Below, one piece after another: positions 1 to 12,284 of a DNA stretch of 64,000 nt; position 1 is the stretch's first letter; each line of letters begins with the position of its first letter. The notes under the pieces were generated by a model, which was given only the letters and a program-made list of their open reading frames with translations, searched no databases and was not told the DNA's origin. The stretch spans positions 186,001-250,000 of the forward strand of contig VWZL01002501.1 in NCBI GenBank assembly GCA_013396915.1. Reading direction: 5' to 3'. A program made the position numbers and the translations under genes. The stretch is from Stercorarius parasiticus (taxonomy: Eukaryota; Chordata; Aves; Charadriiformes; Stercorariidae).

Positions 1-3000
1 GCTACAAAGCACTGCGATTTTGAAAGTCTGCAAATACATATATTTTATGTGAAATTTATGTGTGGGTTGTCTCAATGTTATTGAAAAGACCCATCATCTC
101 CTAACAAGAGGACATGTCAGAATGTCCTAAATCATAGCCTGGATTTTCTCTTGAAATCACATGTTCTAACGTGCTGGTTGTCAGCATCTCCCCAGAGAAC
201 ACAGCATCCACCATCTCATTTGTCACTCTCTTTCATTGTTTCTCCATCCTCTATGCAGTTCTGTCAGTTCTGGTCCCATGGTCTCCTGCTCCATGCAAAC
301 CAGCCTGCTCACTCCCCACACAACGGAGACAAACTCGGCGGGCAACCCAGCAGAAGTGTCCTTCTGCTGAGAATGGCTCAACACCTGTTTCAGCAAGCAA
401 TGAACCTGAGCCATGAAATAAATACCCATGTCCAAAAATAGGTGTAGATAACTTAGAAGTATCCGATTTATACACTAATAAACATGACTTTGCCATTACG
501 AAGAGAAGACCAAAGGCTTTTTATTTACCTAACACTGTAGCCCTCTGGACTTGCCTGGACTTGTCTTGGCCGGAGCTGATTTTAGCTTGTTTTAGTAAAC
601 ATTTAGCAGTCAGCTGACTTTGCCTAAATATGTATTAGCTTCAGTTCAGCTGTGTGAAGCTGTATGGTACAACACCTATTCCTAATTAATAGATAGTGAT
701 AACAGTTTTTCTGCATAGGGTGAACAGTCCATGAGTTAGAATAAAAGTGTAATGCAGAGAAATACAGGTAGAGATCAAGGACAGAGGCCAGGGACAGTAA
801 TCACAAATCACAGTGGTCAGTGACTGGTCACTCAGGTGAAATGGTTTTCAAGAATAACGAACAGAACAGAAAAACTGCATAAGGTGGAATTAGGAGCCAG
901 CGAAGAAAGACCAAGTAAGGAGACTGCATTAGCAAATACAGAAAGGCCCTCAAGAGGACTGTGGAGGAAGAAACCCCCACCAACATGATAGCTGTCCTTG
1001 TAAACCCCTCACATCTCTCTGATGGTCCAGCTCCCCTTGCCCTACATTATGTAGAAGGAGGACGAGCACTGTAAGTCCTAGTGTTATCATGACTCTTAAT
1101 GGGATGAATCATAACTTGTATTTTGATTGGACTGTTAAGACTCAAATTACACTAACATTAACATTTTGTCTCCACATGTCAACTATGTTCACATTTTGCC
1201 CTTACAAGATTTTTAGTGCAACTACTTAATGGAAATTATGTATCAAAATCCAAGATGGCACCAGGCATATTTTAAGGGAAGAAAGAGACCTGTCTTGTCA
1301 GAGTTGTCAAAGGAAAAACTTAGATGACTAGTTCCAAAGTGAAATTTATGAACTTTGAACAGATTCGTCAGGGTGCCCACTCATGGGAACCTCCTGTTTT
1401 CACATATTGGCTATGTATGTACCTCAGGCTGGGGCTTGGACACACATTGCTGCAACGCCAACCCTCTCTGTGAAATAGCCTGAAGTCCAAGATCTACAGC
1501 AAAACCTTCCCTATCCTCTATTAGAGAGAGCCATATCAGAAATGTTTCTGGACTTTGAAAGTGGAACAAAACAATACCATAAAGAGATTCTAACAAAAAT
1601 GGCCATTTCTTGCTGACAGACAAGTTTTTTTTTTCACTTGCTATGTCGTCTTTATTGTATACACCATTATTCCTAAAATTATCAGCAACTTACTCTTATT
1701 GTGAATAACCTACTGGCAACAGACAAGTCAGAAAAATAATATATTTTTACAGGGGAACTAATTTTTACCTGCCCAACTGTGCCAAAATATTTTGTAAACA
1801 ATCAATATGCTTTGAATGCTGCGCATTTTTTAGTTTCTTACATTATTAAAAAACACACCACCCCCATCAGGACTTGTCTGGATTGTCTGAATATTGTAAA
1901 GCATAGTTTTCAATGCCCAGTCTGAAACATGTGACTGGATTTTTCTTTGCATAAAGGCTACATTAAGCCCTACATAAATTAACGTCCCTAGGTAACAAAT
2001 GCATAATCAAATTTGCATTAAAAATGGAAGGATACCAAAACATGAGTACATTTTCAAAACTGTGGCTGATAACTCTACATTCCAGTACATATGCACTGGG
2101 AATATGTGTGAACACAGTAGACAAAGGGTTCACACGTGTTTTGAAGACTTCTGCACTGAAAATTATTTACTACTCATCTTAGTAGAAGACGAGAAAACAT
2201 CCAGTCTACCATATGCGCAGTAGTTCTGGAACTCCTTAAAATTTTTTGATTCAAATACCTTTAGTTAGGTTTCTTCCAAATGAGACAATCTGTCTCAAAG
2301 CAGTTTGGTAATTAGCTAATTGCCAGTTTATCACAAATATTATCCTTTTAGATAAATATTAAGAATATAGCACAAATACTTTTTGCTAAGCAATGCACAT
2401 AGATAAGACCTCATAAAAACATCTAAGATCTATGAAAAATCTTCTTTTAAAACTTCTCTCAAAGTGATTTTAGGTTTTAGGCTCAATTCTCTCTTTATAT
2501 ATATGTCTATGTCTTGTTACATTTGAAGTACAGCATTTTCGAGCTACCAGAAAGCAAAGGAATTTGTCTGCCTGTTTTTTGTTTGGGTTTTTTTTTTATA
2601 TTAGACCCTTCAACTTTTTACTACCGTATTCACAGAACTTTTATTGCTGTAGTTCAGAAAAGAATATCCTATTTCTTTGTGGTTTTGGTCAGTGGTGGCT
2701 ATCTAAGACTGATTATGGAAGAAACCCCAACAATGTTTTCTATGCTACGGGTACTAATTAATTTTTTTTCTCTACATATTTGAGTAAGTTTTTCACTCTA
2801 CGGTAGAAGAGGTTGCAGTAACTTAGACCATCATAGAACCAGATACACAAGTCTCTTTGACTGTTACTGCTTAGGCAACATAATAACAAATGATATAGAA
2901 ATGCCCACATTGTTCTTTCTACCATTCCATCATTTATATTTATAATTTTATTTCTCCCAAGCCCAATAATTTTAGCTGTTCAAAAAGTAGCTTAATATTT

Positions 3001-5190
3001 GCCTTGAAACATTTGACTTTTTCAATTTTCCACACAAACATTACCCAGCTGTACTAGCTCAATGGCATCACCTGAAGGTGAGTTTTACAAGCTAACAGCA
3101 GGAAACACAGGAGCTGCTCCCTGCGAGGAAACTTTATGCGATTAAACTTGAGAATCAGAATGAAATGTTGCTACCCCTCAAAAACTAGATTTTCACTTTA
3201 TGTTGTCACTAATTTTAAAAACAATTTATTAGCTTTATGGTAGTTTTTCATTCAGGAGTTAAGGACTGATTACTTCTCAGTGTTTGTTTTGCTGAAATCT
3301 CTTCTTTTTTATAGCTTATCTTAAAGCTCTAAGGCCTGCTGTCACCTGGGATAAATTACCACAGTCCAACTACACAGAATACAATCAGATGAATTATCCA
3401 AGAGGAATTGTGGACAGAGAATTTTGAGAGACAGGCTTTGTATCATTTTATTTGAGAGTCATTTCCATTATCCTTACTTTACAGGATATAATTTTTGACA
3501 ATGAACAAAAAGTCCAATCCATCCAGTGTCCCACCTCTCGCCATATGCAACACCAGCTGCTTCACAAAAAGGCCAAAAAGCAGTTGCTATGTATTACACT
3601 CTCTGTCAGTTTTATCATACTCGCTAGTGTTCAGACGCTGGATTAAAATCTGACATGAGTTGTTGTCTTCTGTAATAGTTCTTTTGTTTTACTAGTATAA
3701 CTCAAGATACTGTTACTCATAGCACTCTCCAACTGATAATTGCCTTCAGCAATATCCTGTAAGTGTCATTTTCATGGTATAATTTCAAAACTGTATATAA
3801 AACTCTTCATAAGTTTTGAAATGGCCACCTTTCCATGGCCATTTCAATCTATAATATCTACAGATCTACTGTATCTTTGTTCGTATGCATTCACATGGAG
3901 AAAGAAAACACCTGGCCTCTTGTAACAAGAGGTTTATTTATTCTCTTTCTGAGACAGCTTTTGTATTTCCTCTGAATCATTTCAAAGGCATTGAATAAAA
4001 TGTAAAGCTGTCTATCCCTGGGCATTCCCTTGGTAGTTTCCTTTCACTCTTAATAAAACCTTGATAGTCCCACAGTTATAATGTTTCGCATTTGACATCG
4101 ACTGGGTTCATCCCACTAGGCGTTTTCGGAGCCTAGGACTCTGCTCCTGCAATTTGTTTTTTTATACTTTAAAATAGTATTGTAAGTAATTTCTTTAGGA
4201 GTTTTTCATTCTTAAATTTCCCATCTTGTTAGTCACTCTTTTTTAATCTTCTTACCAAACAAAAGTAACAGTTCGACATCCTTCTTTTGCTTTCCTTTCA
4301 CTAAATTTTTGAAGTCCTGTTGGCTATTAAAATTCTATCCTTGAGTAAAACTTCTGCCCTCTGAATTTTAAGCAGAATTGTCAGTTTGTACTCTGCATTA
4401 TCTGATCCTTTAGAAGGGAAATATAGTGGCATTTTTTGTGCTAAGAATCAAAACTTAGTGTTAGATAATTTGCACAGGACAAGGAACAGCAAAGAGAAGA
4501 TAAATGAACTGGATTATTAAATGTTACTAGCACCAGACAGTAACTTGCAATGTTCACTATGGATCATATATAACCATTGTACTAACCTGTATGAATGTAA
4601 AGCTGAGGGGAGTTAACAGCAGTTTGAAAGAAACATCAGAAATTAAAGTCTATATTGATCTGTTTAACCCCAGTCATCCATCGTTTATTAACTAAAACAT
4701 GAAATATGTTACTAGTCATTGAAAGATCCAGTAGTTCAAAGTGACATACAATAAAATGCCTTTATCTGAATGAGTCTGAATTTACTCAAAGATTACTAGC
4801 TGCAAATAAAGAATATTTCAGGAAGTTTCTGGCATACATTTCTCCAATTTGTTTTGTATGAGGCAGACCTTGTCAGCAGTTTCAGAGGCATATACTTTCA
4901 CTTATAAAAAGGCAAACTACTGTGTTCCAATCATTAAACTGAAAATATCTTTGTAAAAGATCTTCACATCCAGTACAATTTCTTTGTACTTTTCCAGTTG
5001 TTTCTCTGCATAAGAGCAGTGGCAAAGAATGGTTCTACCTGCATTCAGCACTGAAAAAAAAAAAATCAATTGCTTACAGGCCACTACTATTTTTTCTTTG
5101 TTCAAGCTGTGTCATAGTCCATAAAGAAATAATCCATCACTGCTATATATTTGCTCCACAGCTGTGACAGTAAATTCCTCATTTTGTTCT
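1..5190. other. Anonymous A+T-rich intronic sequence
   Basis: Frequent stops occur in all frames, with short homopolymer runs (for example T near 1626 and 2590, A near 5053). I recognise no exon, RNA gene or dated repeat here. The longest frames (96 codons or fewer) overlap one another on opposite strands and have no family features. Confidence 0.6.
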
Positions 5191-5204
5191 CATCTTACCC
5201 CAGG

Positions 5205-5280
5205 TAGCTCCACTGACTTGGCTGGAGTTACTCCTGATTTTCATCACTCTCAGTGAAAGCAGAATGAGGCTGAAGGAAAA
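5205..5280 (+). repeat. Possible ancient sauropsid interspersed repeat remnant
   Basis: The stretch contains AGCTCCACTGACTTGGCTGG, then GGAGTTACTCCTGATTTTCA and a run of CAGTGAAAGCAGAATGAGG. This order (small CCA-TTGACTT-like core, GGAGTTACTCC, GATTT, AG-rich AGAAT) recalls a diverged repeat common in turtle, crocodile and bird DNA. The name and ends cannot be assigned by eye, and similar short traces near 43395-43470 are weaker. Confidence 0.35.
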
Positions 5281-6242
5281 GTCACTGCCGCGTGCATTCT
5301 ATGAAGTGTATCTATGAATCACAAAGTGTTTTAAAAGCTTTGTTCTCCTTATTTTATTAGTTGAAAAACTATTCAGCTAGGATTTAATTTTCAGCCCCAA
5401 ACGGTCCTTTTAACTCAGAAGGACAAGACATACGCATACATTAGTCATGCATTAAAAAACTTTCACATGTGTAGTGCTGATATTAACTCATTGCATACTG
5501 TGTTTTATGTTGATTGGTATGACCTGCTCTAAATTTCCTGTCACATAAACCAGAGGTAGCCCAAGCCTAATCCTATGACAGAAGGATTATGCTACATGAA
5601 ATATAAACAGGGACAAGAAAATTCACCATAAATACTTACGTGTTTGTACTTGCAGTTTTCTATTTTTATAATTCCATTAGGTCTCACCAGAGATCTTTAA
5701 TACATTATTTTCATTTCAAATATCCTATTTGAAAATTCGAGTATATGTATGATTCAAAGTAAAGCCAAGCTAAATTAATATATTGTCATTTATAATATAA
5801 TAATCCATGTGGAAAAAGGAGAGGTAATAAGAAGATACCCACTTCCGTTTAGATGAGACTCAGATTTTAGTGTTTTAAGAGATAACATTGACCAACACCA
5901 TATGAAGGTCAATACCCACTTGTCAATGTACTGTAAACCTCAATGGGCTGAAGAATGAGGAATCAATACATAAGGCCTTGAACTTTCATGATCATTTATG
6001 ACAACTAAATGCAAAACTGGTGCAAAGTATTTTAATTCAGACCAATAATATTTCACCTTCCATTTGCACTCTTTCTAATAGATATAATTACTGTTCAAGT
6101 CTATGGAGACTAAATCATACAGAAAGTATCATATGGAAAAGAGGTATGTTCTCAGCTTGAGTTAACCAAGTCAAACTAAGCTGAGGTGAAATTCTAAGGA
6201 GTATTTCTGTTTGCAGATACAGGGTAAAATAAAGTCTAAAGG

Positions 6243-6278
6243 ACACGCATGCACGTGCACACACATGTATGCACACAC
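6243..6278. repeat. Alternating purine-pyrimidine (CA/TG-rich) tract
   Basis: Thirty-six consecutive bases alternate purine and pyrimidine without a break, built of AC, GC, AT and GT steps, and a looser CA-rich tail follows to about 6305. Such tracts are Z-DNA-prone and often length-variable. It is an impure CA microsatellite; no regulatory role is shown. Confidence 0.8.
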
Positions 6279-7910
6279 CTACTTGTGCATACACATAGAC
6301 ACAACCACTTTTTTGTGACGTGTGTTTGATAATGGTAAGAGAAAGAGTCCCTGGGCCGTATCCTAAGTCTGTGAAACCAGCCTTCCCGCAAGGGGGATTC
6401 CCTAGCTTGAGGTTAGCAAAAGCTGCAAGCTCCTAGCACAGCAGTCATGTCAGAAGGGAGCCTTGGGAACCAGCCTTCAGAGGATAAATGCATAAATGCC
6501 TCTTTTGTCACTTTTGATGACAGCTGGGAATCCAGTCCTCTTATAGACTTATTCATAACCATTTTTAAAAGCTAAAGGATGGAGAAAGTTTATTGTTATG
6601 GCCAGTACATATTTATTACTACAGATTTTTAAAATATATATCTATTTCCTCTGTCAAAGACTCCCCATAAGCTCTCATATAAAGAACATAGGAAATGACA
6701 CTGCTGAATTGAAATCCTTACTTTATTATCTAGTAAGTAAGCTATTCTGCTTTGCAATACACACTGTACCAATATTGCTCATAACCAATAAGAGCTCAAT
6801 ATGCCCAAGACACTAATGTCCTCTCCTTGTGCTTAGATTGTAGAGTGCTGGAGAAAAAGGTGTTTGCTCAGGGCCCAGAAATTCCATCCCCAATACTTTA
6901 TGGAGAAAACATCTTGCCAAATTTTGCCAAGGGTGACTCCCTGAGTACTTCTTGCTGGGAATGCAGCAAGCAAATTCAGTGTTATGCCAGGCTGGCATGG
7001 GCATTTGCTTCTTCTGCCCAGGTTATAGAAATTGTGATAGCTATGCAAAGAAGTTACCAGGATTCCGGCAACGATATCTCCCATTAACATTATTGTCTAA
7101 AAGATAAGAGAACAAAGGAGCAGGGGACAATCTCAATGAATCAAACTATTAGCAATTGTGGATTTCATAGGATCATTTGCAGGGTTTTGGTTTTTGAGCT
7201 CAATTTGGTTTCATGTTTTTTTGGTAGGGCCTTGTTAACCAAAATTTGCCTAAGCAAACAAACTTTCAAAATCATTGTTTGAAACTAAAATAAATTACAC
7301 AACTAATACAAAAAAAGGGATTTAAAGATAACAATACATACTTGGATTTTTGTTTTGTCCCCTAGTTTATGAGCCACTGCAGTGTTTGGGGTCACAAATT
7401 CTTTTCTACAACCAAGGGGGACAGAAATTTCCATTTTTTTATTTTCTTTTTGGACAGAAAGGAGAGCTGAGAGCTTCACAAAACCACTTGATTCTTCAAG
7501 CAAGAGACTCAAGAAATAAACACTCAATACTGTTAGCTTTGCAATAATGTCACATGGCTTTACAGCATGGGATGAGATGAAGCAGGATGAAGTCAAGGAA
7601 AAATGGTTTTGACTACAGCAAGCTAAAATGAGGACTATTTCAGAACTCAGAATAGCCTCTGAGGAGGCCCATCTTGCCATGCCATGTAACTAGTTGTGGC
7701 AAAAAAAGATTAAGCTTTTTTTTTCTTCTTTACAGCAATAATGTTTATTAAATTGCAATGTAACAGATTTAGTGGTTGGGCATGATGATATTCCAAACTG
7801 TAAGTTCTATATGGACCAGGCTATATTTTACATTGTTTTTAGCACCAGAATCTAAAAGAAGAAAGGAAAAGTAACCTGGAAAAAATACCTGACAGCATTA
7901 AACAGCTTTA

Positions 7911-7950
7911 AGGCTTCAGGTCCCATTAAAAGGCTTCAGGACCTATTCTT
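7911..7950 (+). repeat. Two-copy imperfect tandem repeat, 20-bp period
   Basis: AGGCTTCAGG at 7911-7920 recurs exactly at 7931-7940. Each copy is followed by a similar block (TCCCATTA and ACCTATT). This fits a local replication-slippage duplication that has begun to diverge. Confidence 0.75.
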
Positions 7951-9289
7951 CATATTGAACAGACTGATCTCAGAGAGCCATGTGTAAATCCATCTAATAG
8001 GATTTTTTGTTAAGTAGGTCAAATTTTATAACTCCAGTCTGTGCCAGAGAATGGGTTTTTCTTTACAAGCCAGATAACTTTTAGACCTTCAGAAACTGTC
8101 TCTTTACTGCAAACGGAGCAGAGAACCAAAAGAAATTTAGTGGCTTGTACCAGGTAGCTCTTTCAGACATACTGATTTGTCATATTAAGGTATTAACAGT
8201 GAAACAGATAGAAAATGGTCCTGGAAAAGATGTGGTAAACAGGAACGTGATATGGTATATATATGCAACTCACATGCTCAGGGCAGAAAAAGGCCAATGC
8301 ACAGCCACTGAGAGGTGGATGCCGAAGTATTAGAGCATGTTTACATTTCTATAAAGAGGTTTGCCTTTTACCACACTAACAGCACAAGCTGTCTCAGAAT
8401 CTCCACACTGGTATTTAGGGATGCCCTTGCAGGCAGTTAGTGTTGTCCTTCTTTCTAAACAGTAGATGGAAGATGTAGGCTGCAGAATTAGAAACAAAGA
8501 GCTGCAGAACTGCTGCCTCAAAGGCTTCATGCCCAGGGGAAAACCAAATCACTGCAGCGAGCTGGAGATAAGCAAGGATGCCATCCGAATACGAAGTAAA
8601 GTTTATGATTGGCATGTGAGAGACAGAAGAGAAGGGAGGGGAGAAGCTCAGAGTGTACCAGGTTACGCTTGTGGCTGTGCACATGTTCCCCAGAGCACCG
8701 GGGAAGGAAAGCATGACACCCAGCCAAAGCAAGCCACCAGTAACTGCAACAGGATGAAAGGTGCTAGGAGCAGAAACAGGTGCCACAGCTGACTGGAGCA
8801 AGATCAGCTCCTCTGCCCTGGCTCTGCACACCATCACGCAGCTTGCAGAGGCCTCTGTAGACAAGAGGCCAAGTTTTCCTATTGAAACAAAAGTTTCTTG
8901 TTTTTAGACCTAAAAGGAATGCCTGGCAGCACTTCTTGAAGGTACAGTACTATCTGAGCATGGCCATCCCAAAGTATCTTCCACTTTTCACTTCTGACAG
9001 TTCATCTTGATGCTTTAAGATCTTTGATTCTGCTTGCAAATGGAGCAAAAAGGATGAAGCAACATGAAAGAAAGAGAATCAAATAAGTTAAACCCACATC
9101 ACAGTGGGAAGCTGATGCTGAAGTTAGAGTAGGCATGTATAATGCAGACATTATGAGCTATGATTCAGGTTTAGTAGTTTCTCCCTATTGGTTTAACCTC
9201 CACTCAAACCCTTCAGTTGTTTTAACTCTTCTGTTTTCCAGTCTAAAAATCAAAAGCTCCACTCTAAAAGTGTATGTCCTCAGAGGAAG

Positions 9290-9520
9290 CAACAACAGCT
9301 ATGTCCCCACGCAGACACAGGGCTTACACCAGCCCGGGGCTGCCCTCCCAGGGTGGCGGGGTCCTGGGAATAGGCTCCCTCACACGCGACACTGCAGAGG
9401 GGCTGGCGAGGACACGAACCGTGCTGTCCTTTCCCGGCTGCCTTCACGGGCACGAGGGGACGGCCGTGGCCACTTGCCAGCTTTGGCTGGAATCCATCTA
9501 CTTTGCACCAGCTGAGCAGC
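9290..9520. other. CpG-rich GC patch inside the intron
   Basis: Against an A+T-rich background, about 230 bases are clearly G+C-rich and carry a dozen or so CpG steps (for example CACGCGACAC, GGCGAGGACACGAACCG, GACGGCCG). Frames of 94-126 codons on both strands pass through it only because stops are rare in GC-rich DNA. It could be a small CpG island or enhancer, or an unrecognised GC-rich insertion. No TATA box or processed transcript structure is evident. Confidence 0.5.
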
Positions 9521-10656
9521 ATGACATGGACCGTAAAATCTGGCCTAAAGGTTTTTAAATGTTTAGAGCCACAAAGGCAAAAGGGTAGCCTGAATAAATG
9601 GGGCGGCCAGCCCTGACACACTTCTCAGCTGTGGGGGTATATCCTTTTTATTATCCTGGACAGGAGCTGAAAAATGACGTAATACTGGAGGAATAGGACA
9701 CAGGGGCATTGGGGTTACTTTAGAGATGATTCAGATCTTGTTATTAATCCTCTCTACTTGGCAAAATGTTTAAAAACTGGCAAGGGAGCATTAGCATTGC
9801 TGGCAGAGCACCACTACAGCTACACAGGTGGAGAGAAATCAGCAAGTAGCTCTTTCCAGCCTGGTGAGGAGGGGTAAGGAGCAGGAGAGAGTACCAGCCC
9901 CACATCCCAACGACAAAACCAGGCAACGGAACTCAAAAAGGTTAAGAAAAAAACAAATGTTCTGTCCTAGCAGGTTGGCACAAGGTAACTGAAGCATGTC
10001 ATATGTTGATATCTGGCCTCTCTACATAGCAGATGTCTTTTTCACAGGTCAGGCAGAGAGGGTGAACAATTGATTCAATGGCTAGAAAAATGCTGAGAGA
10101 AAGAGCAAAAAACTGGAGATGGGCCAATGTGTAGTACGTATTTCATAAGCGTGTATGTAAGAAAGAGAGATAATCCTCTCCACAGTTCTTTTAGCAGGTG
10201 TTTATCCTTTTTGGCATTGACAGCAATATTTTGTAGCTACACAGCAGACATGCAGAATAAAATTCCTTTCCACACTTGCAAAAAATAATTACCCTTTATG
10301 TGACTTACAGCTGCTCTAGTCATTCATCAATGCTGTTGTCCTCTTTCTCTAAACCAACACTATGAAAGTATTGCTTCTTCTGGAATTTACTGAGAAAACT
10401 GCATAATCTACAAGTTGACTCTTCAAGAGAGTGACCAGGGTTCTACATTGGCTTCCTTTAAAAGCACTTAACTGCTTAGCAAGATGCTTTCCTCTGAACA
10501 CAAACAGAAAAGCCTCAGAGGAAAGAGAGCTGTAGACTAGAGTTGCCAGGGGACGGGAACCTTAATCCATCCCATTCCTAGCAGTTTGATGCCAGTGCCA
10601 CCAACAGATAACCAGAGCCTGCAGAAGGATCACAGGTCAGCAGGAGAGCACCTGGA

Positions 10657-11503
10657 GTGCAGCACAAAGGAATTCCAAGCCACTCCAGTAAGTTAGCTTC
10701 ATCAGGAGCCCAACTTAATGCCTCTACGCAAATGCATGCAGCATGGGGAATAAATACATGCCCACAGGGCTTCAATCTTATTGGCATCACGGAGGTATGG
10801 TGGGATGGCTCCTATGACTGGAATGTTGGAATGGAAGAATACAGGCTCTTCAGAAAGGATGGGCAGCTGAGACAAGGAGGGGGTGTTACCCTCTATGTCA
10901 ATGAAAAGCTAGAGTGCATGGAGCTCCACTTGTGGATAGATGAGGAGCCGACTGAGAGCTTATGGGTCAGGATTATTGGAGGGCTGGGAAAGGTGACATT
11001 ATAACTGGCCACCTGACCAGGAAGACCAAGGGGATGAGGCCCTCTATAGACAGATAGGAGCAGCCTCAAGTTCACAAGCCCCGGTCCTCATGGTAGACTT
11101 CAACCACCCCGATATCTGTTGGAGGGACAACACAGCAGGCCATAAGCAATCCAGGAGGTTCCTGGAATGCTTTCATGGTAAATTACTTCTCCAAATGATA
11201 GAGGAGTGAATGAGGAGAGGTGCTATGTTGGACATTGTTCTCACCAACAAGGAGGGGCTGGTGGGGAATGTGAAGGTCAAGGGCAGCTTTGGCTGCAGTG
11301 ACCAGGAAATGGTGGAGTTCAAGATCCTTAGGCTAGCGAGGAGGGCGCACAGCAAGCTCACTATCCTGGACTTCAGAAGAGCAGACTTTGGCCTCTTCAT
11401 GGATCTGCTTGGTACAGTAACATGGGATAAAGCCCCAGAGGGAAGACGGGCCCAAGAAAGCCCATTAATTTTCATGGATTACCTCGTGCAAGCTCAGGAG
11501 TGA
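10657..11503 (+). pseudogene. CR1 ORF2 endonuclease remnant, broken
   Basis: Two open pieces encode parts of an exonuclease-endonuclease-phosphatase (EEP) domain, the enzyme that nicks target DNA in LINE insertion. The first (10657-11004) carries GFNLIGITEVWWDGS, whose Glu is the family metal-binding residue, and GQLRQGGGVTLYV. It ends at a TAA after KVTL. The second (11210-11503) carries LDIVLTNKEGLVGNV and GCSDQEMVEF. The family motif has Ser-Asp-His at that point, so the catalytic His appears as Gln here. The match upstream of about 10765 shifts frame, and a small block is missing. It cannot encode a working enzyme. Confidence 0.85.
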
Positions 11504-11600
11504 TGCATGCCAACATGGATGCAACACGGGTCAGAGCAATCTCAAGCACAAACACAGGCTGGGTGGAGAATGGATTGAGAGCAGCCCTGAAGAGAGGGAC

Positions 11601-11819
11601 TTGGGGGTGTTGGTGGATAAGAAGCTCAACATGAGCCAGCAATGTGTGCCTGCAGCCCAGAAGGCCAACATTATCCTGGGCTGCATCAAAAGGAACGTGG
11701 CCAGTGGGTCGAGGGAGGTGATTCTGCCCCTCTACTCTGCTCTCGTGAGATGCTACCTGCAATACTTTGTTCAGATCTGGGGCCCCCAACATAAGAAGGA
11801 CATAAATCTGTTGGGGTGA
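11601..11819 (+). pseudogene. CR1 ORF2 C-terminal reverse-transcriptase tail
   Basis: An open 72-codon stretch contains [29 protein letters not shown] and [13 protein letters not shown]. It is the segment that follows the RT core in CR1 ORF2. It is separated from the endonuclease remnant by the internal deletion and closes at a TGA after NLLG, where family members usually continue. It has no independent function. Confidence 0.85.
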
Positions 11820-12284
11820 GTCCAGAGGAGGGACACGAAGATGATCAGAGGGCTGCAGCACCTCTCCTATGAAGGCAGGCTGAGAGAGTTGGGGTTTTTC
11901 AGCCTGGAGAAGAGAAAGCGCTGGTGAAACCTCATAGTGGCCTTCCTGTACCTAAAGGGGGCCTAGAAGAAAGCTGGAGAGGAACTTTTTACAAGGGCAT
12001 CTAGTGATACCCAAGGGGTAATGTTTTTAAACTGAAAGAGGGGAGATTTAGATTAGATATTAGGAAGAAATTCTTTACTGTGTGGGTGGTGAGACACTGG
12101 AACAGGTTGCCCAGGGAAGTTGTGGATGCCCCATCCCTGGAAGTGTTCAAGGCCAGGTTGGATGGGGCTTTGAGCAACCTGGTCTAGTGGGAGGTGTCCC
12201 TGCCCCTGGCAGGGGGGTTGGGACTATATGATCTTTAAGGTCCCTTCCAACGCAAACCATTCTATGATTGTACGATTCTATGAA

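Larger units (their letters stand above)
5291..10539. other. Anonymous intronic sequence with some GC-richer patches
   Basis: Apart from the CA-rich tract (6243-6278), a short 20-bp-period duplication (7911-7950) and a CpG-rich patch near 9290-9520, no gene or repeat is recognised. Overlapping opposite-strand frames at 8415-8864 (minus, 149 codons from TTG, 139 from the first ATG) and 8466-8792 (plus) share one GC-richer patch. Neither resembles a protein I know. Confidence 0.5.
10540..12284 (+). mobile_element. CR1 non-LTR retrotransposon, internally deleted copy
   Basis: This is a chicken-repeat-1 LINE copy reading left to right. It starts within the region just before and into the ORF2 endonuclease (GGATGGCTCCTATGACTGGA, GGAGGGGCTGGTGGGGAATG) and ends with the family 3' UTR (AACAGGTTGCCCAGGGAAGT, GATCTTTAAGGTCCCTTCCA). 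The tail reads ATTCTATGATTGTACGATTCTATGA-like at 12259-12284. Near 11505-11530 the sequence jumps from the end of the endonuclease region to the C-terminal tail of the reverse transcriptase. Most of the RT domain is therefore missing, and the copy is about 1.75 kb against roughly 4.5 kb for a full element. Stops and frameshifts break what remains. The 5' boundary is approximate. Confidence 0.92.

Noticed and set aside
8415..8864. 149-codon minus-strand frame with hydrophobic stretches
   Set aside because: It has a non-ATG start (first ATG gives 139 codons) and an opposite-strand frame of 108 codons covers the same DNA. I could not match the product to any family or find supporting gene signals.
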